Below, piece after piece: positions 1 through 10,439 of a stretch of 64,000 bases of DNA; positions within the stretch are counted from its first letter, which is position 1; every line of letters starts with the position of its first letter. The stretch covers positions 124,001 through 188,000 of the forward strand of contig JADLSH010000005.1 in NCBI GenBank assembly GCA_016169945.1. Reading direction: 5' to 3'. The notes under the pieces were generated by a model. That model did not search any database and was not told the origin of the DNA. It saw nothing but the letters and a program-made list of their open reading frames with translations. The position numbers were made by a program, and so were the translations under genes. The stretch is from Trachythela sp. YZ-2020 (Eukaryota > Cnidaria > Anthozoa > Malacalcyonacea > Clavulariidae).

Positions 1-805
1 TAAATTTGATTTGACGTTTAATAGCTAATACACCTCTATTTATGCTATTCCTTTGTAATATCATGTTTTGTCAATAGTAATAATTGATTAAATTCAAGAC
101 TTTGCTAGTTCTCGTGTTTTCCATGTTTTTGTTCATTTTAAGAGGTTTCATATATATTTGATCAAAATTAATTTTTACTAATCATTCCTCTGTTGACTTG
201 TTGACTCCGCTGGCTTGACGTCAACGGAGGTACGATTAGTAAAATTGAGTATATTAGTTAATAATCGACCTGTGACAACAAAATAAATTCCTGCAAACAT
301 GATATTACTGTATTTTTATATATTTTGATAGTCTACCGAAGTAAAAATTCCAATCCCATGGAACTTGAATCACTGAAGAGGCAACTGAAATACTTGTAGG
401 ACTAGGGGGCTGAGGTGAACAAGTTGGTTACAGATCGTCATATTCAAGTGTCCGCATACATGGCAAATGAGAAACCAGAGGTGGTGCATGCTTATGATGT
501 CTGGCATGTAGCAAAAGGTATAACATTGTAGTTTTGGTGACTTGCAAAACTAATAATTTACATTGAAACATGCCAAACGTTTTAGGGATTATGATCAATA
601 CGTTTTCTAATTATATGCTTATAAGTAATTTTATTTACAGTTACTCCTTTTATCATTTTGAAGGTGAAAAAAGAAGTTGTCCAGGGTTGCAAAGAGAAAG
701 AAATTTAAGAAAATTCAGCCATGGATTGGGGTATATAAATGATAATATATTATTAATTTTGCGTTGTCCGTATTTTAACAAAGAGTGCTCAATGTGAGAT
801 TAATT
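1..805. other. Non-coding AT-rich flank
   Basis: No supported gene. A short imperfect hairpin lies at about 173-245, where the two sides of a TTTACTAAT/ATTAGTAAA stem flank a region with a TGACGTCA-like core. The short open frames here have no recognisable domain and look like chance. Confidence 0.6.
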
Positions 806-916
806 AATCTTAAAATAAATACATCGCTATACACAGTGTTTCAAATGAGGATACAATCGTCTGAAGATCGCTGTGAAGCGTGAAACACTGTGTAGCGATG
901 TGTTTATTTTAAGATT
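806..916. repeat. Fold-back repeat, Penelope pseudo-LTR-like, degenerate hammerhead core
   Basis: Arms 806-842 and 882-916 are inverted copies of each other. Between them on the plus strand is CTGAAGA (861-867), a short stem (CGCT...AGCG) and GAAAC (882-886), the order of a hammerhead core. The region expected to form stem I does not pair convincingly, so this is probably a decayed or non-functional relative of the pseudo-LTR ends of Penelope-like elements. Confidence 0.4.
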
Positions 917-959
917 CATTAAACAATATTATATATATATAATATATATATAGTCAAAT

Positions 960-1003
960 CTGCAGACATGCATGTTTCGCCGTTCAATGGCTCGTCAGTG
1001 CAG
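960..1003 (-). ncRNA. Type I minimal hammerhead ribozyme, copy 1
   Basis: Read on the minus strand from 1003: stem I strand CTGCA, core CTGACGA, stem II GCC...GGC with a short loop and one A.C mismatch, core GAAA, a C-G closing pair around the palindrome ATGCAT, then GTC (967-965), the cleavage triplet, and stem I partner TGCAG. All invariant hammerhead positions (CUGANGA, GAAA, NUH) are present. The very short stem III with a palindromic loop is the kind thought to act as a dimer. Confidence 0.7.
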
Positions 1004-1241
1004 CTTGTAACGCAGTCTAGATGCAAGTGACTTCGTATTTATACACCATACTCTTGCCCTCACCAAGCGCATGTGGTACAATACTCAGACACATGCTCAT
1101 CCAGACATGCGTGAAGTGTCTTGGGGCCAGAGTGCTCAAACGACCACAAGGGAAGTGAGCTTTTGCATTATAGCTTATAGCCACCAATTAACCTCACAGA
1201 GTGCTCAACAACACAAAGTTAATGAGCATATATAGTCAAAT

Positions 1242-1285
1242 CTGCAGACATGCATGTTTCGCCGTTCAATGGCTCGTCAGTGCAG
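1242..1285 (-). ncRNA. Type I minimal hammerhead ribozyme, copy 2
   Basis: Same core as copy 1, 282 bp downstream: stem I CTGCA/TGCAG, CTGACGA, GAAA and the GTC cleavage triplet are all preserved. It shares the stem II mismatch of copy 1, so the two came from the same template. Confidence 0.7.
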
Positions 1286-1460
1286 CTTGTAACGCAGTCT
1301 AGATGCGAGTGACTTCGTATTTATACACCATACTCTTGCCCACACCAAGCGCATGTGGTACAATACTCAGACACATGCGCATCCAGACATGCGTGAAGTG
1401 TCTTGGGGCCAGATTGCTCAAACGACCACAAGGGAAGTGAGCTTTTGCATTGGTTTGGAT

Positions 1461-2868
1461 ATGCATTGGTTTGGATAAGTCTACAATGTTTCAGATAGTG
1501 GGTTATTAATTGGCTTGCTTTAAAACCTCCACAATTTCCGGTTAAAACCTCGTAAACCTGAATGTCTGATTTGTAAACGCAAATAAACATGAGAATACAT
1601 CGGCGACCAAACCTTTTGCAGGACTCGCAACTACTTTTAATACGAAGCCGCCATCCAGTGTCAAGCCGCCATCCAGTGTCCCAAGGGCTGGAGTCAAATT
1701 TATTTGATAGCTGGCGAGGGGAAGGATATTACTGTTTCTGATATGATTTATTCATGGTAAGATATCAATTTGTTTTTATCTTATGTTCTTATTTGCGTAC
1801 CTGATTGGTGAATGATTATGCTTACGCCTATGTTCATTCTGGTTAATGTATTTACCATTAATTTTGGTAGAATCTTTTTCGTTGTGGGCTTTCGCTCCGC
1901 GTATTTCAAAAGATTATTTTGTTTGAAGGGGTGTCCTTAAACTATTCAGTGTTTACACTTAAAATCCTTGTTACTTTTAATACGGCCTTTCTTGCGTTTT
2001 CATGGGGTCTTTTGCTCGAACTTCACAAAAAACACATTCCCAACAAATGACTCGTGCATTATCTCTTACTCTCGAAATTCGTTTCAAAGTTCTTTCCGAT
2101 GATTTACCATAAACAAGCATTGTAAGTGTTCAATAATCGTAAATCATCGGAAAGAACTTTTGAAATGAATTTCGTAACTTTGCAACGAACAATTTGAAGT
2201 ATCGTGACGGTTTTAGCATTTAAAACACTTGTTTGATAATTTTTGAGAAATGATGACGTCATTTACAAACCTGTGGTCGCAAAACTCAGGTTCTACTGTA
2301 CGTCAAAAAACACATAAAAAACGATGCGTAAAATTTCGAAGTAAAATAACATATTTTCTCACAATTTTATTTTTTCATTATTTTCAGGATTTTTTTCCAA
2401 AAGTAAAAGGTAAATCTTTAATAAAACGTAAAAAAAAAAATTTACTTTGGCCAGGAAAACAAGCTTGAAAAAACCGTATGCCAAACTCTCTACGTTTTCT
2501 TATAATTTATTTTACCACAATTATAATCGAAAAGAAGCGTATCCACATCAACACTAACCGCCATTTTGATTATTCTTTTGATTTTCATACTCTATATTTA
2601 TACATACACATACACACATACCTGAATCACATTTAAAAAAATTCTCATAATAATCGTTAAATATTTTTCATAACGAGAATAATCTTTTCCATCTGTCGTC
2701 AACATCATACCATTATCGTTAGCATACAGTACAATTTTTGATCAAATAATTTTAAAATTATTTTTTGATATATCATCTTGTGGTACACTTTACATACATT
2801 CCATAAGCGCTAATATACAAATCATGCAAATCTTTATCAACATACGTTTCAATCTCTTCACCATCCTT
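1461..2868. other. Non-coding region with a small direct repeat and a hairpin
   Basis: No gene recognised. GCCGCCATCCAGTGTC occurs twice in tandem at about 1649-1682. An inverted repeat pairs 2074-2106 with 2139-2175, with a loop of about 30 bases. The open frame at 2250-2468 is lysine-rich and AT-driven, with no domain. Confidence 0.5.
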
Positions 2869-3765
2869 AGCCTGCGAACAGGCTCTCTGTGCTAGAAAAG
2901 GAGGGCCTGCACGGAACCATGTGTTTTATTCGTTCCTCCCCTTTGCTCGCCAGCCAAACGCAAACCAATCAGCGTCGAGCGGGTATAAATAAACAAATAT
3001 GTCAACTGTCAAATTGACACGTTATACGTACAGCGAAGAAATGTACTAGATAAACAGCCAGCTGTACACATATAATATGTATTTAAATACTCCAGGATAA
3101 TATATAAAAAATAAATCAACATGTACAACAACTATAATAATACGTTTTAATAACTTGTGGCGTTTTTGAGAGCTATAATGAATATATTACCGAACAAAAT
3201 ACATTTGAACCCGCTGAATTTGAACGCGACGAGTGGCTTAAAACCATGCTGAAAACTAAACAAAAACAAGGTTCTCATTCTTCGAGGACTATATTCGGGA
3301 ATAGTCCAGGAACTATATTCAATATCATGGGAATGTAAGTCTGCCGTACTCTTATTGCCTATTGGCTTGCATAGATAGAAGCTCAATACATAATAAAATA
3401 CAAGTTTGTTTTTATTAAACGAAACCAAATTGTAGAAATAGTTCTGAAAACAGTTAAATATAATGTCAAGAAACACTGGCAGGATGGCGATGTTTTTGGC
3501 ATATTTGTCGCCTCGGTCGCTCGGGTTAATATAAAGTCTAAAACGGGCCAAGAACATATTTATGCCCGCGAACATCAACTCTATATTGACTATATATTTG
3601 TAAATATTAGGTGTTATTCTCAAGGTGTCTTTGAGAATTTGTAGCCCTTCGCTTGCTCAAGCCAATCAGAAGACTGCGTTTCTATAAGAACGCGACTACG
3701 AAGAAACTATAGGGATCCGTGCAGGCCCTCCTTTTCTAGCACCAAGGGCCTGTTCGCAGGCTACA
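2869..3765. mobile_element. Nonautonomous DNA transposon, TIR starting AGCCTGCGAACAGGC
   Basis: About 50 bp at the left end (from 2869) reappear as reverse complement at the right end (about 3712-3762), including the stretch GCTAGAAAAGGAGGGCCTGC. Flanks CCATCCTT (2861-2868) and CTATCCTT (3766-3773) could be an 8-bp target duplication with one mismatch, which would suggest hAT, but the ends are not symmetrical enough to be sure. The interior open frame (3147-3623, minus) shows no transposase motif. Confidence 0.65.
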
Positions 3766-4057
3766 CTATCCTTTAATATTTTCTCATCAGAAATATAATA
3801 TATACATATATTACGATTTTTTTATGAAACACTACTGAAAAATTTTCAGGTAATATTTCAGTAGTAGTGGTTTTCGACCCTTATTTTTGGGGTGGAGCAT
3901 GGGGGAGCAATATCATTAAACATTCATTAACTATGTATTGACGTCATAATGATATGCAAGGCGAGTTTGGGCAAAACAGTCATTAAGCTGAGGTCAGCAT
4001 TTTCGTCACAAAAAGAGTCAATCCTGACGCTTTTTATCACAATAGCTATAGCTTCCC

Positions 4058-4067
4058 TTTATATTTT
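4058..4067 (+). promoter_or_regulatory. TATA-like box upstream of the GRF gene
   Basis: TTTATATTTT lies about 40 bp before the ATG at 4105. The counterpart gene in the other arm has a stronger TATATATATTTA at a similar distance, and the sequence between box and ATG (GTCATTTACAAGCAATACGA) is nearly identical in both arms. The 5' leader is therefore very short. Confidence 0.4.
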
Positions 4068-4104
4068 GCCAAGCTTTGTTTGAGCGTCATTTACAAGCAA
4101 TACG

Positions 4105-4688
4105 ATGAAGTGTCTACATGGAAAACCTGCGTCCTATTGGACTACAAACTGTGGTACATTTTTCCGAGATGAAAATTGTTATATGTTCACGAAAGCCGTA
4201 GAAGATTTTAGAAAGAGTGGTCCTCAACATCCTGTGTGCCCTACACATCAAAAACTGGCAAAGTTACGTACAGTTAAAAACAAGATGAAGCAAAACTATG
4301 CACGACCGTACTTTGTTCTGAATGAGAAAATCCCTGCAAATTTTGGCAATGGGGAGATGTATTCGAGCCAAGACCTGTGTGCCAACATGGAATGGTATGC
4401 TGTGAACGAAAAGTCAATAAAGATGGACCTAACCAAAACAGTCTATTTTACTGCTGCCCCACAGAAGACCCTTGTGGTTTCTTCGAATGGAAGAAGCAAG
4501 AATCTTGTGTGATCAATACTGGCATCAAACTTTTCACTAATCCACTACAATACCGGTACAAGATTGAAGAAACAGGAGAGACATTTAATAGTACTAAATC
4601 TAACACCAAAGAGGCATACGCGGAATATACATTTCTTAAATCTGTTAATGCTTTAACAAGTGAACTTGATGAAATAGACATCTTTTAA
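4105..4688 (+). pseudogene. Double GRF-type zinc-finger protein, frameshifted
   Basis: The first part (from ATG 4105) has CLHGKPASYW, a C/H-rich segment with CPTHQKLAKL, and RTVKNKMKQNYARPYF. In another frame it continues FWQWGD and then a textbook GRF finger: CQHGMVC, NKDGPNQNSLFYCCP, CGFFEW, ending at 4688. One indel near 4330 joins the frames, giving about 190 residues. GRF fingers (as in ZGRF1, APEX2, TTF2, NEIL3) bind single-stranded nucleic acid, so a role in replication or repair of the host element is plausible. It lies just inside the tip of the left arm, ahead of two other small genes on the same strand. Whether the shift is decay or a one-base error cannot be told. Confidence 0.65.
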
Positions 4689-4864
4689 CTGTATTTATAT
4701 ATGTGAGAATAAATATGTTTTAAAAAAGACTGTGTTGTATGCTTTTTTTCGTTGCTATATGCGTTGCTAAGTCATTATAAAGCGATCCACAAATTTACAT
4801 ATTATTGAGATGCAATAACATGTATATCTCACTTGCCATTTAACCTTTGTGGTGAAACGGTTAA

Positions 4865-5164
4865 ATGGAGAATATAGATATAATTTATGACGAGTTAAGA
4901 CAAAATGATATTGATAAACAAACCCTATTGTTTCATGTAAATACAGCTCTGAACCAACACGAAGATTTATACCATTCAATGATCGTTTGTGATGATGAGC
5001 AATTCCACAAAGAAATAAATGTTACAAATATTGGTCATATTTTCGCCTATTTAGCTTTCGTATATTTACACAGCGATAGGGAGGAATCTATTCGACAAAA
5101 TATCCGAAGATCTGTTGAGGCGTTTCGATTTGTCAGTGTTCCAAAGCATAAACAAAAAAAATAA
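4865..5164 (+). CDS. Small helical protein, possible Bcl-2-like
   Basis: 99 codons from ATG 4865. No family is certain. The segment INVTNIGHIFAYLAFVYLHS resembles the BH1 region of Bcl-2 proteins (the N-W-G-R-hydrophobic pattern) only loosely: N, G and the following hydrophobic/aromatic run fit, but W and R do not. In the other arm the homologous stretch (about 61390-61430, minus) is followed in another frame by a strongly hydrophobic segment (FLIAVSLTLIALYTSLLLLL), as a tail anchor would be. The neighbours are the GRF gene upstream and an unknown gene downstream. Alternatives: an unrelated small helical protein or a chance frame. Confidence 0.35.
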   Translation: MENIDIIYDELRQNDIDKQTLLFHVNTALNQHEDLYHSMIVCDDEQFHKEINVTNIGHIFAYLAFVYLHSDREESIRQNIRRSVEAFRFVSVPKHKQKK

Positions 5165-5309
5165 ACGACCATTTTTAATAGCACTCTTTAATATCAGTCT
5201 ATAATTACTGCTTGGTTCATTTCGTTCTGACCTTGTTTATGCTTACTTTACGTTTTTCATCACAATACCTAAGCGATGGGTATGGTAAAATTTTCGATTT
5301 ATAAACTCT

Positions 5310-5639
5310 TTGTTAGTAACAAATATATTCTCGTATCTAGTGAATTGTAAAATAGCTATCCAAAAGGAGAAGATCTTAAAGTTTGTTGGTATAATAAGCA
5401 TTGCTAAAGTCTTACAGAACAATACAAATATATGTTTGCCAAGCGAATATATAAACATAACTCCTAAAGGTATAAAAGTCAAAACCTGCCAATATTGTGA
5501 ATACGACGCATTGCAAACAATAACTGATATATTAACATTAGACTATGTAAAAGCAGTGGGACATATATGCGACACATTTAAAACAAAAAGCCAACACAAT
5601 TCTATGCGTTGCCATGTCTGGTTAGGTGAAAGTTATTAA
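5310..5639 (+). CDS. Small unknown protein of the inverted repeat
   Basis: 109 codons. No domain recognised. It has a CQYCEYDA segment (Cys-x2-Cys) and a mostly hydrophilic C-terminus ending in WLGESY. The same DNA is present in the right arm (about 60870-61200, minus), but that copy has extra bases and stops, so only this one stays open. Conservation of the DNA in both arms does not prove coding. It could be the decayed 3' part of the upstream gene. Confidence 0.3.
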   Translation: MLVTNIFSYLVNCKIAIQKEKILKFVGIISIAKVLQNNTNICLPSEYINITPKGIKVKTCQYCEYDALQTITDILTLDYVKAVGHICDTFKTKSQHNSMRCHVWLGESY

Positions 5640-6055
5640 ATCTAGTTTGCATAGTACATTTTGTATTTTGATTCATTAAACTGGTCATTAACACAGCCAA
5701 ACGATAAAATCCCCAAACATTCATGAGCGAACACAAATCAAATAAATATAAGCAAACAAATTTTTACTTTTGTAAGATACTGTAGGATATCCTAAGGCTA
5801 TGTGCACACGGTAACGTTTTCGAGCGTTTTTGGTTGTAGCGTTTTCAACTTAAGCGTTTTGGCGCTTTGTTCACATTGATCGTTTTTCTCGCAACGTTTC
5901 TGATCAGGGCACTAGTTACCAGTTCTCGATAGCCAAATTCAAACACGGCCTAGATTTTCGGCCATTTTGTTGACTTCTCGTTATAAAAGCATAGTGGTTA
6001 AAGTGTGTTGTTTCACTTGTTTGTATCACTATATTAACAACAACAATATTGAAAC

Positions 6056-7016
6056 ATGCAGGCCTCAACCTCCGAAGCTGAAGATACCGTGAATACCGAT
6101 GCAAAAAAGAGCAAAGACAAAGTCACCAAAGGCAAAGAGAATTTCGTGTGGACAGACACCGAAGTTGAGCTACTACTTTCAATCACGCAGGAGTACAAAA
6201 CACAAAAAACTAACGAAGGGGTTTATTGGAACAGTTGTAAGAACAAGTACAGTGAATTAAACGAAATGTTTGTGGAGAAGTTGATGCTTGTTGATCAAAC
6301 CAAAGGCGAGTATCCACATGAAGTAGCCGAGTTTCTAAAAAATCCTGCTAGACTTTCTCGTAAAATCAAACAATTGAGAAATAAATATGCAACGGCTGTA
6401 AGAGCAGGAAAAAGAAGTGGCGGGGGTAGACAAGTTTTCAAGTTCTACGACCTCTGTCAGGATGTTTTTGGTGGGAATGCTGCAGCCGAGCAAATACCCG
6501 GAGGTATTGAAACTAATCATCATGGTCCTGAACCTATCAGTGGCACAATGGTAAACCAAGAAAATGTTGAACCGAGTGAACAGGAAAACGCTACTTGAAT
6601 GCGACGAGAATTGCTCTGGAGATGAATTATTTGTTCCAGCAAAAGCACAGCCTACCAAACGTCGTCACCTTATCACTGATTTAAGAAATCAAAAATTGAA
6701 AAAGAAAATCACCACCGACCAGCAAATAATTAATATCGCCCAGAAAGAGCTTGTCCTACAAGAGCAAATGATAAGCAAGATAAGTGAAAGTGAAATTCAG
6801 CAGGCCAAGGCGATAAAATCACTTTCTGAATCTGTTAATTCAATTGGTCAGAGTTTATCTGAGGGATTCCGTAGTATTGCTGCTGTGATGGCTCAGTCGC
6901 AAGGAGCCCTCAGTTACAACCATCGTGTTATGTCACCAGGATTCCGTGTCACTCGTCAAAATAACCCCACATTGTTTGACCCATCTATGTCTACTGACAA
7001 TGAGGATTTTCTTTAA
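6056..7016 (+). pseudogene. Harbinger Myb/SANT-like DNA-binding protein
   Basis: The first open stretch (6056-6598) begins MQASTSEAED and contains a Myb/SANT-like (trihelix) domain: FVWTDTEVELLLSI at about residues 30-43, WNSCKNKYSELNEMF, then KIKQLRNKYATA. The second stretch (to 7016) is in another frame and supplies TLLECDENCSGDELF and a coiled-coil-like region with repeated SESEIQQAKAIKSLSES. The frames cross near 6590, so there is one indel or an unrecognised small intron. In Harbinger elements this protein helps bring the transposase to the nucleus and the ends. It ends about 300 bp from the 3' end of the convergent transposase gene. Confidence 0.7.
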
Positions 7017-8271
7017 AAAGGTCAATTGTTAACATGTTTACCACACCTAGTAAGTCTATATCTGATTTGATAGTGCTTGTTTTGTTTACATGTGGTAAAA
7101 TACTTTCTACTGTTGTTTTGGTCAAAACTTCAAAAACTTGTTGGATGACATATTAAAATTATTGGACAAAGTTTATTTATTAATTAATTTATTTACATAT
7201 ATAATTTATGAATTATATTGTAACAATTTTATGATTTAATTGACTTGAAATACAATTTAATGTTTATTTATTTACATGTAAATTCAATTACATTATCTTG
7301 TTTTATAATACAATTATTCAAAAAACATCTTAAAAATGTCTCTGATGACTTTTGCCTCCTTTGGACAAGGCTCAACCTGCTGCAATCTATTTGCAGGTTG
7401 TGCATTGAATTCTTCAATGGACTCAACACCAGGTTGAGTGAATTCTTCGTCATAACGTAATGCTGCCTCAACTGCAGAATTATCTAAACTTTGATGATTT
7501 AATTCACAATAATTGTGTAATATAAAGCATGCATAAATCAGAGTTGGAACAAACTCTAAATCAACATCAAGCACTCCCTTGAGGCAACCCCATCTAGCCT
7601 TTAATCGTCCATAAGCACATTCAATGACCATGCGTGCAGACGAAAGTCTAAACCCGAAAAATTGTTCAGCTTCAGTTGTTCCTCCAAGTTCATACTCCTT
7701 CATAAGGAATGTGTTAAGTGGATAGGCGGGATCACCTAGCAAACAAATGGGAACGCCTGGCTCACCTTCAACAATGACTTTCGGACAAGGTGGTATGGTT
7801 CCATTCTTCAGCATTTTGCACATGGGTGAATTAACAAACATGGTGGCATCATGGACACTGCCTGGCCATTTAATGATCACATCAATAAAACAATACTTAT
7901 GATCACAAGTTCCTTGAACATTTAAACTGTAACAGCCCTTTCGATTAATGTACTCAGACGATTTTCCTTTCGGTTGTTTGATGCGGATGTGAGTCCCATC
8001 TACAGCCCCAATACATTGAGGAATCCATGTCGTGCATAAAACTGACTGGCCAGGCTGGTTATGTCATTCTCATCAGTAGGGATTTTAATGAATTCTTTCC
8101 CAAGTAGCTCTACTATAGCCAAACAAACAGACCGTAGGATTTTTGACAAAGTAGTTTTGCCAATCCCAAATGCATTTGCAACCTGAAAAGATCAAAAAGA
8201 TATTTGAAGACTGTTTAGTACAAATTGTCATGGGTCCAGGGAGGGGGGGGGGCACCTTAACTGACTATGTT

Positions 8272-8470
8272 TGTGAAGGTTGATCGTCCAGGTTAGTGAA
8301 GTCTTGAGAAAGACTGTTGATGGTAGTGACTGACGTTTCGACGGCCTCAGCGGCGGTCATCTTCAGAGTCAAGTGAGGAGTGACTGTCAGGTTCGCGTTT
8401 ATATCTGGTTACCATCAACAGTCTTTCTCAAGACTTCACTAACCTGGACGATCAACCTTCACAAACATTA
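8272..8470. repeat. Fold-back (Penelope pseudo-LTR-like) in the transposase intron
   Basis: Outer arms about 8272-8328 and 8407-8470 are reverse complements (landmarks AGTCTTGAGAAAGACTG and CTTTCTCAAGACTTCAC). A hammerhead-like core lies between them. A poly-G run precedes it at about 8240. Confidence 0.6.
8327..8371 (-). ncRNA. Candidate minimal type I hammerhead
   Basis: Read on the minus strand from 8371: TGACT, CTGAAGA, a GC-rich stem II (GAC-C-GCC with GGC-C-GTC, one C.C mismatch and an extra U), GAAAC, immediately GTC, then AGTCA, which pairs with TGACT. The core is intact. Stem III is reduced to one pair, so self-cleavage would need dimerisation. It is a different family from the arrays at the window ends. 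Confidence 0.5.
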
Positions 8471-10001
8471 ACTGATACTCCTGGGTTCAAACCATTTACT
8501 TTATTAACTGACTATATCATGCATATTTTGGAGCTAGAGTGAAATTTAATGCATAGTGCAAGCCACCTGTATTAAACAACCATAACAGCTAATTGTGACA
8601 TGACATTGGCAATGTTCAGATGTTTGTGGAGTTAAAAATAGCCATAGTAGGTTAATTAGTACTATGTGTATATTTTGGACATTTGCAGGAAGTGACATAT
8701 GATATACATTAATTGGTTATTGTTTTGAGAGACTGTAAGGGTCTATACTTTTAAGGGAGTTCCATAGCGAAGCGAATTCAATATTTTGTGAATTACAAGT
8801 TCAAATTAAAAGAAACTGTGTGTGCATTATTTAACTTCGTAGTTGCCAAACAAATTGTGCGGCATTCTACTACAGCAGCAATTTTTAAAGGACAAAGGTC
8901 CCAAAACACATTGTCCATCATATCCTTCAAAAGAATACAGATACTATTATTAATTAATAATAAGTGCTGTTACGTTAATTAACGTACCTTTCTATATTTA
9001 GATTCATCTGCTAAATAATAGAGAGTAGCTGCTACTTTCGTCTCGACAGGCAATGCGTCTCTCATTTTGGTATTTTGGCCAGTCAAACGCGGCCTCAACC
9101 TCTCACACAACTCGAAGAAATGCCGTCTGCTCATTCTAAAATTCTCCTTCCACTCTTCTGTGCACGTTCGGTTGGCCAAAATGTTTTCCCACCAAATGTT
9201 TGTCCGACCAGGACGGCACCAAATTCTTTCCTTACGCCTCCGGCGTTTATTTAGCCTTTTCAGGTGCTTTTTTAGTCGTTTTCTTGATGCATTCAGGGCT
9301 TGAATAACATATTTTTTTGTTTTTCTTGTTGAGAGGACTATTAAGTTGACAGTTAAAGTTGCCAACTGAACAACAAAGTTGCTCAAATTCAGCAAAATTA
9401 ACATAATACCTTTAAAGTCCGCCATTTTGAATATTTTCCGTTTTCAGGATTTCCGGCGTTTTTCCCGTTTACACGACAACAAAGCGCCAAAACGACCAAT
9501 TTCAAAACGTTTCAGACAAAGAAAACGAATCGTTGGCATCGTTTCCACTATTTGAAACGTTTTTGCTTCCTGACGTCGTTTTCATACGTTTTCGTGTAAA
9601 CAGAACGTGAAAACGATACTTTCAGAAACGCGTTACAACCAAAAACGCTCGAAAACATTACCGTGTGCACATAGTCTAAGATACTCTATGAGATTATAAG
9701 ATGATATCCTAAGATAAAATGTATGATGTAATTTACCACCTATTTTCATATATACTGTGAAAGCGACTGGTGAACAATTTAAGAGTCATGAGATGAATCA
9801 TAAGAGAGCTTATCAAGAATATTTGGAGAAAAAACTTGTTGAACAATTAAGTGAAAAGTCGTAGTTGTCATATAAGTCTAGAATTTTCATATTGTAGCTG
9901 TACATTATTTTATTTTAAATAAGTAGCTGGTTTTAGAGTTTTCATGCAAACATTGTGTATAGGTTTGCACCATAACACTAAGCGATCATATAGTGGACGT
10001 G

Positions 10002-10009
10002 TATAAATA
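10002..10009 (+). promoter_or_regulatory. TATA box conserved in both arms
   Basis: TATAAATA stands 14 bases before ATG 10023. The identical box is at 59693-59700 (minus) in the right arm. Identity over box and leader in both copies suggests a real polymerase II start with a very short leader. Confidence 0.45.
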
Positions 10010-10022
10010 CAAGGGGTTTTCA

Positions 10023-10184
10023 TGTTATTGCCACTGGTGGCGGACAGTTGGAACGCATTAAAGACGGTAGTATGTAAGATTATTTCGCTAACAAGTGTTA
10101 GACTGCTATCTATGAGCTTTAAATTAACGAGAGTTCGAATCTCTCACAGGGGCACAAAACTTTTTCTATTTAATGATTTATAGA
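10023..10184 (+). CDS. Tiny ORF or tRNA-like transcript, conserved in both arms
   Basis: 53 codons beginning MLLPLVADSWNALKTVVCK follow the TATA box. The right-arm copy (from 59680, minus) reads the same except V for A at residue 7, until a stop in ...LTRV. The same DNA also has TGGCGGACAGTTGG (10038-10051) and GAGTTCGAATCTC (10131-10143), good matches to polymerase III A and B boxes, and GCCACTG/CAGGGGC that could close a tRNA-like stem. I could not fold a convincing anticodon arm. Protein start, intron-containing tRNA-like gene, or both are possible. Confidence 0.3.
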
Positions 10185-10439
10185 CATCGTATACAAACAG
10201 TGGTTGCTACGTGCTGTTAGGCAAGAGCATTTTGGTCTAATTTACATGGTACATTTATACTTCTAAAATAACGCAACAGCACACATTTCCCATGCATCGC
10301 TTTTACGATTTGGATTTCCATACGAGAAAGGACACATTAGCTCATTGTTAAATAAATAGTTGTTCCTTTAGATATTTAAGTGTGTGTAAAAATAGAAATT
10401 TTCAAAACCACGTATCTGTTGTCTTTGCATGGGTAGGGA

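Larger units (their letters stand above)
953..1460 (-). repeat. Retrozyme-like tandem array, two 282-bp units
   Basis: Two copies of a unit with the same landmarks (TAGTCAAATCTGCAGACATG, then CGCATGTGG, then CTTGGGGCCAG) start about 282 bp apart, after an (AT)n tract. Each unit carries one hammerhead ribozyme on the minus strand. Animal retrozymes are known as short tandem repeats with type I hammerheads that yield small circular RNAs; the architecture matches. There is no coding capacity; the open frame at 1321-1590 is a by-product of the repeat. Confidence 0.65.
7314..9425 (-). pseudogene. Harbinger DDE transposase (HARBI1-like), one frameshift
   Basis: Exon 1 is 9425-8988, with a basic N-terminus (RKRLKKHLKRLNKRRRRKER) and FELCERLRPRLTGQ. 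Its donor is AAG|GTACGT. Exon 2 starts at 8182 after TTTTCAG and runs to 7314. It has the DDE_4 nuclease: first D in VDGTHIRI, second D in [10 protein letters not shown] in [16 protein letters not shown], then [12 protein letters not shown] one-base deletion near 8021 breaks the frame between HGF and QCIGAVDG, so the copy is probably inactive. The intron (8987-8183) hosts a small fold-back element with a hammerhead-like core. Confidence 0.85.
5796..9676. mobile_element. PIF/Harbinger DNA transposon, complete
   Basis: The ends are matching inverted repeats of about 40 bp containing CTATGTGCACACGGTAA and GAGCGTTTTTGGTTGTA, flanked by a TAA target duplication (5793-5795 and 9677-9679). Removing it leaves ATATCCTAAGATACTC, exactly the uninterrupted sequence of the right arm near 60710. 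It holds the two genes usual for the superfamily: a Myb/SANT-like protein (plus) and a DDE transposase (minus), arranged convergently. Confidence 0.92.

Noticed and set aside
806..916. Functional type III hammerhead with the long stem from 806-842/882-916
   Set aside because: Core CTGAAGA and GAAAC are present, but the segment that should form stem I does not pair; kept only as a degenerate fold-back.
3147..3623. 158-codon minus-strand frame inside the 2869-3765 element
   Set aside because: No domain or transposase motif; AT-rich hydrophobic composition consistent with chance in a nonautonomous element.
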